Source: Bacillota bacterium
GTDB lineage: Bacteria; Bacillota; Clostridia; Christensenellales; Aristaeellaceae
Direction of reading: 5' to 3'
NCBI GenBank assembly: GCA_023409955.1
Contig: JAEYQQ010000112.1
Span: 1-22,966 of the forward strand
Length of the DNA: 22,966 bases
The translations under genes and the position numbers were made by a program. Under the pieces are notes generated by a model that saw nothing but the letters and a program-made list of their open reading frames with translations, made no database searches and was not told where the DNA came from. This document shows, piece after piece, positions 16,577-22,966 of the stretch (positions are counted from its first letter, which is position 1; each line of letters opens with the position of its first letter).

Positions 16577-16722
16577 AAGTGCTCCTTTATCATAAACGAT
16601 TAAGCCAATCGGTAAGTATACAAGTTAGTGTATTGCACCCCTGGCCAGGTTATGCCAAAGACCAGCGGCTTTTCCCTTTTGATAAGCATCGTCCTTAGGT
16701 GTCCATTGCAAGGGTATGAATC

Positions 16723-16750
16723 AGTATAACATGGCAAGGTCGGGTGTCAA
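16723..16750 (-). promoter_or_regulatory. Strong promoter with long leader for the small membrane protein
   Basis: A perfect TTGACA (16750-16745), a 16-base spacer and TATACT (16728-16723). The start near 16716 gives a leader of about 140 bases. A second TATACT (16620-16615) nearer the gene has no -35. I found no known riboswitch in the leader. Confidence 0.55.
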
Positions 16751-16889
16751 GTGAATCCAGTGTGAATTTTCTGGAATCCGTGACAGCAGAAGATATGACC
16801 GGCATTGGCATTTGATGATCCATCAAGCACATCAGCCCATGGCATCTCCTAAGTGCCATTCCCCCACGCTGATAAGCAAATATTTGTGT
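16751..16889. other. Intergenic stretch between divergent promoters
   Basis: No gene is seen. A small stem ATGGCA/TGCCAT (16839-16859, 9-base loop) is the only local structure noticed. Confidence 0.35.
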
Positions 16890-16918
16890 TTGACAGCAGC
16901 CTAAGACTGTGGTATGAT
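16890..16918 (+). promoter_or_regulatory. Promoter of the cold-shock locus
   Basis: A perfect TTGACA (16890-16895), a 17-base spacer and TATGAT (16913-16918). The start near 16925 yields a leader of about 110 bases with a strong hairpin. Confidence 0.75.
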
Positions 16919-16942
16919 AAATTGAATTTTAAAGTAATTGAT

Positions 16943-16995
16943 AAACCTCGTATTTATGTAAATCGTCGTTTACGGTTTACATAAATGCGAGGTTT
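16943..16995 (+). promoter_or_regulatory. Long leader hairpin upstream of csp
   Basis: AAACCTCGTATTTATGTAAA (16943-16962) and TTTACATAAATGCGAGGTTT (16976-16995) form a 20-bp stem with one G-U pair and a 13-base loop, ending in five T. An alternative GTAAA/TTTAC pairing exists inside it. It could be a terminator or a thermosensitive leader; which is not decided by the sequence. Confidence 0.6.
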
Positions 16996-17035
16996 TTGTA
17001 TGCTTGAGAATGAATTCAGTCAAGGAGGTACCAAG

Positions 17036-17251
17036 ATGAATTCTGGTAAAGTAAAATGGTTTAATAATGAAAAAGGCTTCGGCTTCATTGCTAACGATGA
17101 CGGCAGCGATGATGTGTTTGTGCACTTCTCAGCCATCGTATCTGACAACGGATATAAGTCGTTGCAGGAAGGTCAATCTGTTACATTTGAAGTGGAAACT
17201 GATCCGAAAAACAGCAGCAAACTCCGCGCCAAAAACGTACGGACTGCCTGA
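17036..17251 (+). CDS. Cold-shock protein (CspA family)
   Basis: This is a 71-residue single-domain nucleic acid-binding protein that melts RNA secondary structure, typically induced by cold. MNSGKVKWFNNEKGFGFI contains RNP1 (KGFGFI, 13-18) and DVFVHF (26-31) is RNP2; the length is normal for the family. ATG 17036 is chosen because AAGGAGGT lies 7 bases upstream and the family starts here; the frame stays open to an ATG at 16985, which lies in the leader hairpin. It is the first gene of a probable unit with the DEAD-box helicase. The stop is TGA. Confidence 0.95.
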   Translation: MNSGKVKWFNNEKGFGFIANDDGSDDVFVHFSAIVSDNGYKSLQEGQSVTFEVETDPKNSSKLRAKNVRTA

Positions 17252-17265
17252 TCACAAGAACCAAG

Positions 17266-17295
17266 GGGGCCGTTCATCCTCAGATTGATGGCCCC
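17266..17295 (+). promoter_or_regulatory. Hairpin between csp and the helicase gene
   Basis: GGGGCC (17266-17271) pairs with GGCCCC (17290-17295), extended to about 9 bp by G-U pairs. There is no T-run, so read-through into the helicase is expected. It may stabilise the csp part of the transcript. Confidence 0.45.
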
Positions 17296-17314
17296 ATAAA
17301 AAGAATGGAGATCT

Positions 17315-18457
17315 ATGAGCGAAATAAGCAATAACATGTTTGCCGGTGCAGAACTGGCCTCTGAAATCCTACGTGCCATTGACAGCATGGGGTTTGTCAA
17401 CCCGACCCCCGTGCAGGAAAAGACCATTCCGGCCTTTCTTACCAATAAAGACCTGATTGTGCAAGCGCCAACCGGCACAGGCAAAACCGGTGCCTTTGGT
17501 ATTCCCATTGCCCATAACATCGATGCAAAATATATGAATGCGCAAGCTTTGATTTTAAGTCCCACCCGTGAATTGGCCATTCAAACAGCCAAAGTATTGC
17601 AAAGATTGACGATGAATAAAAAGGGCGTTCGCATTGCCATGCTCTACGGTGGCGAACGTATTCAAAAGCAGTTTTCCATATTGCGCACCAGACCGCAAAT
17701 TATTGTTGCTACACCTGGCCGGCTGCTAGACCATGTAAAGCGGAAAACCGTGAACTTGAGCACCATCCGAACCGTGGTGCTGGATGAAGCGGACCGCATG
17801 CTTGACTTGGGCTTTAAAGAGGATTTGAACGCTATTTTGCAAGCGGTACCCTATATGCGTCAAACAGTATTGTTTTCGGCAACACTCTCCAAGGGAATCC
17901 TGGATATTGCCAAGAACTATCAGCGGGATGCACAGCACATCGTCATCAAGCAGGATTCGTTGACTGTCAAGTCAGTTAAGCAGTTCTATACCACTGTAAA
18001 CAGCGGCGCAAAGAACAGCGAGTTGTTCTCCCTGCTCAAACACAACGCTTCCGCCCTCAGCCTTGTGTTTGTCAACACAAAGAAAATGGCAGATGCCTTA
18101 TGTGAAGAACTGAAAAAGCAAAGCCTTCGGACAGATGTGCTGCATGGAGATATCAACCAGCATAAGCGGGAAGAGATCATGAATGCCTTCCGGTCAGGCA
18201 GGCTTGATATCCTGGTGGCCACCGATGTTGCCGCCCGAGGTATCGATGTAAGAAACATTGATATGGTTATCAACTATGATCTGCCCCAGGACAGTGAAAG
18301 CTATGTGCATAGGATCGGCCGCACCGGTCGGGCAGACCGGCTGGGTACTGCACATACATTGATCTACCGCCAGGAAACAGTCAAGCTAAATGCCATCATA
18401 CGCGACACCAAGGCAATGATTCAGCGCATGCCGCCAGCCATGACGCAAGCGAACTAA
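17315..18457 (+). CDS. DEAD-box ATP-dependent RNA helicase
   Basis: This 380-residue RNA helicase would unwind structured RNA, for example during ribosome assembly or RNA decay in the cold. All core motifs are visible: Q-motif with Gln34 (PTPVQEKTIP), motif I APTGTGKT (51-58), PTRELA (83-88), TPGR (133-136), DEAD (157-160), SAT (188-190), the ATDVAARGID block (302-311) and HRIGRTGR (332-339). The protein stops soon after the helicase core and lacks the basic or RNA-binding C-terminal extension of DeaD/CshA, so it is a minimal RhlE-like form. GGAG lies about 6 bases before ATG 17315. It lies 63 bases after csp in the same direction. Confidence 0.93.
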   Translation: MSEISNNMFAGAELASEILRAIDSMGFVNPTPVQEKTIPAFLTNKDLIVQAPTGTGKTGAFGIPIAHNIDAKYMNAQALILSPTRELAIQTAKVLQRLTMNKKGVRIAMLYGGERIQKQFSILRTRPQIIVATPGRLLDHVKRKTVNLSTIRTVVLDEADRMLDLGFKEDLNAILQAVPYMRQTVLFSATLSKGILDIAKNYQRDAQHIVIKQDSLTVKSVKQFYTTVNSGAKNSELFSLLKHNASALSLVFVNTKKMADALCEELKKQSLRTDVLHGDINQHKREEIMNAFRSGRLDILVATDVAARGIDVRNIDMVINYDLPQDSESYVHRIGRTGRADRLGTAHTLIYRQETVKLNAIIRDTKAMIQRMPPAMTQAN

Positions 18458-18556
18458 AGAATGCATTGCTTTACTGGTTAGTTCATGATCCGCATCACAT
18501 GATCAGTATTGCTGATTCCATCCATTCAGTATGGTTAACATAATTGAATCACCGCG

Positions 18557-18598
18557 AAAAGAAGCCGCTTTCATAATCAGAAGTCGTCTTCTTTTTTT
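18557..18598 (+). terminator. Terminator of the csp-helicase unit
   Basis: AAAAGAAG (18557-18564) pairs with CTTCTTTT (18588-18595), with weaker inner pairing TTTC/GAAG, and the sequence ends in seven T. It lies 100 bases after the helicase stop. Confidence 0.6.
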
Positions 18599-18861
18599 AT
18601 CTTGTTATATGATCAAGGAATAGGTTGAAATCATGAGATGGCACGCATTGTGGAGGAATTTTGATTTCATCCGTTCTCAGCGTAGGGGCGATTATCAATC
18701 GCCCGCTTAAGCTGCAGGGGGCATATGTAGGATGGGCCCGATCATGATTTTGTGCCTACGGTGATGATTGCGTAATGAAAATGAGGGGTGCTACGGTTGC
18801 GGACCGTATCTTATCATATGTTCTCCAACCTCATATTCCCAAGTTCCGCACCGCCAGCACC
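18599..18861. other. Intergenic region with a dispersed repeat
   Basis: It contains the second GTAGGGGCG hairpin repeat and a small stem TACGGT/ACCGTA (18794-18810). No protein-coding gene is supported. Confidence 0.4.
18681..18706. repeat. Dispersed hairpin repeat, copy 2
   Basis: CGTAGGGGCGATT, then ATC, then AATCGCCCGC, with an 8-bp stem at 18686-18704. It shares outer sequence with copy 1 at 6592-6618 but has a different centre that still pairs. Confidence 0.5.
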
Positions 18862-19479
18862 TTAAAACCCCCACGCCTCCTTTACAATACATAGCGTCAT
18901 TCTATTAGGGTCTGCCTGCCCTTCAATGATAGAGAGCATATTACACACCCTCTCCCCAGATGTGCAATCTACACAATGCCCTGCCATAACACAGGGCGGA
19001 TGATAGCCTGCCCGGCTGGCATTCATTGGAGATGCAATGTTTTTGACCCTTTTGATTGCTTCCTCCCATGTGTCGGTAATTTTATTGATGCCAACGACAA
19101 CAAACACCTTGTCCGGCCCATAGGCCATGGCCGCCACCCGGTTTCCGCTGTGATCGACACTTACGATCCGGCCATCCATGGATACGGCATTTGCGCCGGT
19201 GATATAGCAGTCAGCCAGCAGCGCCCTTTTCTTGATGGCCTTGCTCTCTTCTTTGCTGCTTGCCAGCTCCTTGTCATATACAAGCATCCCTTTGTCCATC
19301 AGGGATAGGGTAATATGCATCTTTTGCAGCGTGGCGGAATGGCCTATGCCAACAGTGCTGCCTTGGGGAATTGCATCCAGCAGATACGCTTTGGCCTCCG
19401 CAAGGGTATCAAAGCACACCACCTGTATCTTTCTTGCCATAAAGCTGGCCTTAAGCCTTCGTATCTCCTCAGCGGTCAT
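18862..19479 (-). CDS. LUD-domain protein (LutC/YkgG-like, DUF162)
   Basis: This 205-residue cytosolic protein belongs to the LUD family, whose LutB and LutC members act in lactate oxidation. Visible landmarks are GSTVGIGHSATLQKM, the central ADCYITGANAVSMDGRIVSVD block with GNRVAAMAYGPDKVFVVVG, and a C-terminal cysteine cluster C-x5-C-x2-C-x6-C (163, 169, 172, 179). The lutA and lutB partners are absent here, so it belongs to the stand-alone clostridial LUD group of unknown role. The start at 19479 has AGGGGG 6 bases upstream. It lies 18 bases after degV and is probably co-transcribed. Confidence 0.85.
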   Translation of the reverse strand: MTAEEIRRLKASFMARKIQVVCFDTLAEAKAYLLDAIPQGSTVGIGHSATLQKMHITLSLMDKGMLVYDKELASSKEESKAIKKRALLADCYITGANAVSMDGRIVSVDHSGNRVAAMAYGPDKVFVVVGINKITDTWEEAIKRVKNIASPMNASRAGYHPPCVMAGHCVDCTSGERVCNMLSIIEGQADPNRMTLCIVKEAWGF

Positions 19480-19497
19480 GCTTTCCCCCTGTGATTT

Positions 19498-20373
19498 TCA
19501 AACCGATCCATCATATACATCCGGCTTTTGATTAAAAAAGAATACACCCAGGGCATTAATGCCAAGGTGCGTGCCCAGCACGCTGCCAATCTGGCTGATG
19601 ATAAAGTTCTGGGCCCCCATCTTATCCGTCAGCATTCTTTTAAGCTTCTCCACCCCGGGTACGTTGTCGGAATGGGATATGGCAATGATCTGATCCGGAA
19701 AGGCACCAATGCGCTCCAGCATGGTATCCACCACCAGCCCCAATGCCTTCTGACCGCCCCGGGCCTTTTTAATGACCTCCATCAGGCCGTTTTTCACATG
19801 CAGCACAGGCCGTATATCCAGTATGGAGCCCAGGACCCCCTGAAGTTTGCTGATGCGGCCACCCTTGACCAGCCACCCAATATCCGCTATGGTAAAAATA
19901 TGCTCCACATGCTCAGACAAAAAAGCCAGGTTCTTCACCACCGCTTCAAAGGGGTGGCCATCCTCAATCATTTTTACACCCTGTAGGGCCATCAGCCCAA
20001 TGGCGATGGAGCCGCCCTTGGAGTCCACCATCTGCATCTTAAGGTTTGTATATTTCTGCTCGAACTCGTTCATGATGGCTTTTGCCAACTGATACGTGCC
20101 TGACAGCGCGGCAGAAAAGCTCAAATACACAAAATCCTCTCCACGGTCGCAGCAGCCCTGGAAAACCTGATATACATCCTCAGGACCCACCTGGGCAGTC
20201 TTGGGCACGACGCCCTGACGCATGGCGGCAAACACCTCATCGGCAGTAATATCCACCTTGTCGCGGTAGTCGGTGCCGTTGACAAGCACATGCAAAGGGA
20301 GCATCAAAATTCCGTACCGGTCCATGATTTCTTGTGGCAGATCGCAGGTGCTGTCCACAATGAGTCTGATCAT
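19498..20373 (-). CDS. DegV family fatty acid-binding protein
   Basis: DegV proteins bind fatty acids; in Firmicutes related FakB proteins present them to the kinase FakA. The protein has 291 residues, the normal length. MIRLIVDSTCDLP, the PKTAQVGPEDVYQVF segment, the lipid-site loop YLSFSAALSGTYQLA (about 83-97) and the DSKGGSIAIGLMAL block are typical. ATG 20373 follows GAGG at 8 bases. It is the first gene of a unit with the LUD gene, behind a consensus promoter. No fakA is in the window, so a specific fatty acid kinase role is not shown. Confidence 0.93.
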   Translation of the reverse strand: MIRLIVDSTCDLPQEIMDRYGILMLPLHVLVNGTDYRDKVDITADEVFAAMRQGVVPKTAQVGPEDVYQVFQGCCDRGEDFVYLSFSAALSGTYQLAKAIMNEFEQKYTNLKMQMVDSKGGSIAIGLMALQGVKMIEDGHPFEAVVKNLAFLSEHVEHIFTIADIGWLVKGGRISKLQGVLGSILDIRPVLHVKNGLMEVIKKARGGQKALGLVVDTMLERIGAFPDQIIAISHSDNVPGVEKLKRMLTDKMGAQNFIISQIGSVLGTHLGINALGVFFFNQKPDVYDGSV

Positions 20374-20438
20374 ACCTTCGCCTCAATCATCTGTAATGAT
20401 GGGAATGCGCGGCAGATTTTGCTATCCACTTTATGGTT

Positions 20439-20467
20439 ATTATAGATATCATTTACCATGGTGTCAA
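20439..20467 (-). promoter_or_regulatory. Consensus promoter of the degV-LUD unit
   Basis: Perfect TTGACA (20467-20462), a 17-base spacer and perfect TATAAT (20444-20439). Transcription would begin near 20432, about 60 bases before degV. Confidence 0.8.
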
Positions 20468-20533
20468 GGCAGGCATGCGATGCAGAACAAACGTATGTGG
20501 CAGCATCTTCCTCATCCCCCAAAGCCAGATGCC

Positions 20534-20562
20534 TTGTTCCCATCACCTTTTCGTGCTATGAT
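20534..20562 (+). promoter_or_regulatory. Promoter of the GNAT acetyltransferase gene
   Basis: TTGTTC (20534-20539), a 17-base spacer and TATGAT (20557-20562). The leader would be about 100 bases; no known riboswitch is seen in it. Confidence 0.45.
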
Positions 20563-20670
20563 CCAAATTGAAAGTATTTGGTTATGGGTGTAAAAAACAG
20601 AAAGTGGCTGACGGTCAAAGGTGCAATCCCTATGTTGATACCAGCATACCCCTTATAGGAGGAACAAAAG

Positions 20671-21447
20671 ATGATGACAGATGCAAGGATCTTGGCCTGC
20701 GAGGTTGCGTACTACAATTGCTTTTGCACCAAGGAAGAAACAACACAGGTCATCCACTATCGGGACGAAGCCATCCCTGATATGTACTACCACAACTTTA
20801 CCTATATCAAAACGTCAAATGATACATCCCTAGCATGTATCATTGCAAATGAACTTGCCCTGCGGCGTGCAAGCGGCAGCAGCTTTTTAATGGTTCTTAC
20901 AGATCAAGACTTGCGCAACGAAGAACTTGATGGCATACAGGCAGACGTATCCCGAAATGGTTACTACCTCTTTGACCACTGCTTTTATGGCCTTCTCAAG
21001 GAAAAGCCAGGCGTGGTCATCAAGCAGGCTAAAACCCCGGAGCAGGTGGAGGATATACTGTATAGCGACCTTCAGCTGGACGAGGAAAATCTAGGCCGGG
21101 ATTTTTGCCAAAGACGCTGTTACCGCCGGGGGGAAGTCTATGTAAAGGACGGCGGTGTGGATTCGTATGTCTGCTATCATGATGGCCAGGTCATCGGCGC
21201 CTGTGATCTATTTATCCATAAGGGTATAGCCAAGATTGAGGATTTCTGCGTGATCCCCATACATCAGCGCAAAGGTTATGGTACTGCCCTCCTAAAGCAC
21301 CTTATTGGCATCGCCATGGCTGCCGGCTGTACCATGATCTATCTGGTGACGGATGAAGACAACACTGCCAAGCATATGTATCAAAAAATCGGCTTTACCA
21401 AGATTGGCGAAAGGACAGACCTATTCTTTTCACTGGAAAAATATTAG
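20671..21447 (+). CDS. GNAT family N-acetyltransferase
   Basis: This 258-residue cytosolic enzyme has its acetyl-CoA domain in the C-terminal half. The motif A region IEDFCVIPIHQRKGYGTALL contains Q-R-K-G-Y-G (199-204), the pyrophosphate-binding loop. YLVTDEDNTAKHMYQKIGF (motif B) follows. Residues 1 to about 115 form a separate N-terminal region, possibly a degenerate second GNAT fold, with several Cys residues. AGGAGG lies 8 bases before the tandem ATG-ATG start. The substrate is unknown. It is divergent from degV and ends in TAG. Confidence 0.85.
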   Translation: MMTDARILACEVAYYNCFCTKEETTQVIHYRDEAIPDMYYHNFTYIKTSNDTSLACIIANELALRRASGSSFLMVLTDQDLRNEELDGIQADVSRNGYYLFDHCFYGLLKEKPGVVIKQAKTPEQVEDILYSDLQLDEENLGRDFCQRRCYRRGEVYVKDGGVDSYVCYHDGQVIGACDLFIHKGIAKIEDFCVIPIHQRKGYGTALLKHLIGIAMAAGCTMIYLVTDEDNTAKHMYQKIGFTKIGERTDLFFSLEKY

Positions 21448-21472
21448 GTAAGTCCTTAACCATTAGTCAACG

Positions 21473-21497
21473 CCTGATGATACCATGGATCATCAGG
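21473..21497. repeat. Inverted repeat at the GNAT / reductase-fragment junction
   Basis: CCTGATGA (21473-21480) and TCATCAGG (21490-21497) form a perfect 8-bp stem with a 9-base loop and no T-run. It ends exactly where aldo/keto reductase-like coding begins. Confidence 0.45.
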
Positions 21498-21498
21498 G

Positions 21499-21735
21499 CT
21501 GGAAGGCAAATTCAAATACGATGCCCCCCATCAGGCCGATAGCTTGGTGATTCAAAGCGTGGCCAAATTGGCCGAAGATCACAGCGTGCCCATGGCTCAG
21601 ATTGCCCTCAGCTGGCTGATGGGCAAAGCGCCAGTGACCATCCCCATCATTTGGGCCACGAAAAAAGAGCATCTGGAACCAGCGGTTCCGGCAGCCAGCC
21701 TCCAACTGACCCCGGAAGAAACCGCCTTCACTTTA
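21499..21735 (+). pseudogene. C-terminal fragment of an aldo/keto reductase
   Basis: The open frame from 21481 reads LEGKFKYDAPHQADS, then VAKLAEDHSVPMAQIALSWL, then VTIPIIWATKKEHLEPAV and LQLTPEET. This is the last part of the TIM-barrel of an aldo/keto reductase, a soluble NADPH-dependent carbonyl reductase. The upstream catalytic part (Asp, Tyr, Lys, His) is missing, and the usual final helix is replaced by FTLSSSSFFDF. No ribosome binding site precedes it. It is broken on both sides: by the inverted repeat at 21473-21497 and by phage genes to the right. Confidence 0.75.
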
Positions 21736-21771
21736 TCATCGAGTTCATTTTTTGATTTTATCCATGCCGCG

Positions 21772-22236
21772 TTATCCGTTTGCGGATATAGGCCACATAA
21801 CATTGTTTGGAAAACCCTCCTGCTCAGGCACATCCCGCAGCGCCTGCCGATAGGCCGCCCAGGCTGTTTTTACCGTTTCATCTGCTGGATAGTCCGGCAT
21901 CATGATATAGTCGCACGCAGAAAGGAGACGATCACGTTCTGCACGGATACTCGCGCCAAGGACGGCGCTCGCTTCCTCCTGCTTGTCCTTCGCAGACCGT
22001 TGCGTGTAAGGCGGGGTCTGCCCTGGGGTGTACCAGAAATTGTGGCACCCGCACTCGTCGTAAACAGGCCCTGGCAGATAGTTGTTTTGCGCGTGCCGGT
22101 ATATATCCCCGTGCCCTTCATCAATCTCTATCCAACCTGTCACATCTGCTAGGAAAGCGCTGCTGTCAATATCCGTCACCCTGTTTTGCTGGTCTGCGCG
22201 TATATATACTTTGTCCTTGGGTGTGAAAAACTCCAC
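21772..22236 (-). CDS. Phage tail assembly chaperone-like protein
   Basis: The product is 154 residues from GTG 22236. The C-terminal part, ERDRLLSACDYIMMPDYPAD followed by WAAYRQALRDVPEQEGFPNNVMWP, matches the conserved pattern of phage tail-assembly chaperone or tail-fibre assembly proteins (Phage_tail_APC type). The N-terminal half has an aromatic-rich NNYLPGPVYDE segment seen in similar tail genes. GTG 22236 is chosen because AAGGAG lies 9 bases upstream and overlaps the stop of the preceding tail-fibre gene; the open frame extends to an ATG at 22299 without a site. It is translationally coupled to the tail fibre. Confidence 0.75.
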   Translation of the reverse strand: MEFFTPKDKVYIRADQQNRVTDIDSSAFLADVTGWIEIDEGHGDIYRHAQNNYLPGPVYDECGCHNFWYTPGQTPPYTQRSAKDKQEEASAVLGASIRAERDRLLSACDYIMMPDYPADETVKTAWAAYRQALRDVPEQEGFPNNVMWPISANG

Positions 22237-22249
22237 GCTATCACTCTCC

Positions 22250-22966
22250 TTATATGTCAGCTTCAAAGCGAATATCAGCCCGTACAAGGTATGAACCACC
22301 TACTGTAAAGGTATCCACTGACACGGCTGTAATTTGTATGACTGCAGCATTCCTTGACATACTCCCTATCGAAGTACCGGGGCTTGTTTTGTAGCTACCA
22401 GATGATGGATAGAAATACTCAACAGGCCCATGTGACATTGAGGGATTTGTGCGCATTGTCACAGGGAACGGGACAATAAACCAGATTTTATCAGTTGTCC
22501 ACGCGGTACCAGTAAAGTATGTTGTACCTGCTGTGTAGTAATGGTATCTTTGGCACAGTGCCAACTCATCAGCGTATGGCCTTGGTGAAAAAGGCGTAGC
22601 TATCTTCCCCACTTCAAACTTCGCGTACTTAATTGTAACGCTGCTACCGTGCAACACACGAATGACAAACAAAAGACTAGTCTGCAATCCGTCTATATAC
22701 ACAGGTAAAGAATACTTTGTCCATGCTTCACGTGTGGGGAAGGTGGCAGTTGCAAGCTTCTTGCTACCATCCCAAATGAATATTTCGACAGGCCCGGTAA
22801 TGATGTTCATTTCAGCGGACATTGTATAGTAGCCCGGTTCAAACTTAGTGTGGTTTTCTAAAGGTTGGTGGAAGTCACAGTACTTATCTGCCGGAGATAC
22901 CACGTGAATGTATTTGGGTTCTACGTATACCGTGCCTCCTGTGCCGCCCAACTTCCACCTATCGGC
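22250..22966 (-). CDS. Phage tail fibre / receptor-binding protein, C-terminal part (partial)
   Basis: The frame stays open to the window edge, so the gene starts outside; 238 residues are visible. The first part is a beta-rich carbohydrate-binding-like segment. KFEVGKIATPFSPRPYADEL followed by ALCQRYHYYT is a well-known motif of the C-terminal region of phage tail fibres and other phage structural proteins. The last 90 residues are Gly/Ser/Thr/Tyr-rich, as in receptor-binding tips. It ends in TAA and is followed by the chaperone-like gene. Neither lysis genes nor an integrase are visible. Confidence 0.75.
   Translation of the reverse strand, partial: ADRWKLGGTGGTVYVEPKYIHVVSPADKYCDFHQPLENHTKFEPGYYTMSAEMNIITGPVEIFIWDGSKKLATATFPTREAWTKYSLPVYIDGLQTSLLFVIRVLHGSSVTIKYAKFEVGKIATPFSPRPYADELALCQRYHYYTAGTTYFTGTAWTTDKIWFIVPFPVTMRTNPSMSHGPVEYFYPSSGSYKTSPGTSIGSMSRNAAVIQITAVSVDTFTVGGSYLVRADIRFEADI

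Noticed and set aside
16576..16716. A known riboswitch class in the leader of the small membrane protein gene
   Set aside because: I could not match the consensus blocks of c-di-GMP, preQ1 or other classes by eye.
20485..20498. A second possible LexA box (GAACAAACGTAT) near the GNAT promoter
   Set aside because: The right half does not match GTTC, so only one half-site is good.

Overview
The window looks like a chromosomal segment of a fermentative Bacillota bacterium, most likely class Clostridia. An order such as Christensenellales is only a guess. Support comes from AGGAGG-type ribosome binding sites, TTGACA/TATAAT promoters, an S-box (SAM-I) riboswitch in front of metK, a Bacillus/Clostridium-type LexA box, DegV and LUD proteins, and an L,D-transpeptidase of clostridial type. 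Most genes are moderately GC-rich. The exception is one clearly AT-rich gene at about 10.5-13.2 kb.

Layout. (1) 1-340: the first codons of a leftward gene behind a promoter with a LexA (SOS) box, then a terminator. (2) 338-5086: a leftward branched-chain amino acid ABC transporter operon, livJ-livH-livMG-livF, in which the permease LivM and the ATPase LivG are one fused protein. The binding protein has a signal peptide but no lipobox cysteine. (3) 5255-10341: a secreted repeat protein, a leftward pair (Gfo/Idh/MocA oxidoreductase and a UPF0303/HbpS-like protein), and a secreted L,D-transpeptidase. (4) 10371-13311: an AT-rich cassette with one gene, a PHP-ABC ATPase resembling the TrlF family, bracketed by imperfect inverted repeats (29 of 33 bases match) next to G/C homopolymers. 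No transposase or integrase is present. This is the best candidate for an under-described defence or mobile module. (5) 13446-14876: metK with a complete promoter, SAM-I riboswitch and terminator, but interrupted by an in-frame TAG at codon 110. (6) 14914-18598: an unknown protein with a possible alpha-toroid fold, a YdeI-like pseudogene, a small membrane protein with a long leader, and a cold-shock locus (csp plus DEAD-box helicase) behind a leader with a 20-bp hairpin. (7) 18862-21447: a leftward degV-LUD operon and a divergent GNAT acetyltransferase. (8) 21481-22966: a truncated aldo/keto reductase fragment directly abutting leftward phage tail genes (a tail-assembly chaperone-like protein and the C-terminal part of a tail fibre), so the right edge is a prophage or prophage remnant boundary.

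Working together: the liv genes form one import system, with livJ separated from livH by a hairpin. csp and the helicase form a probable cold-adaptation pair. metK is controlled by SAM through its leader. The oxidoreductase and the UPF0303 protein are probably co-transcribed. All functional calls rest on motifs read by eye; no database search was run.
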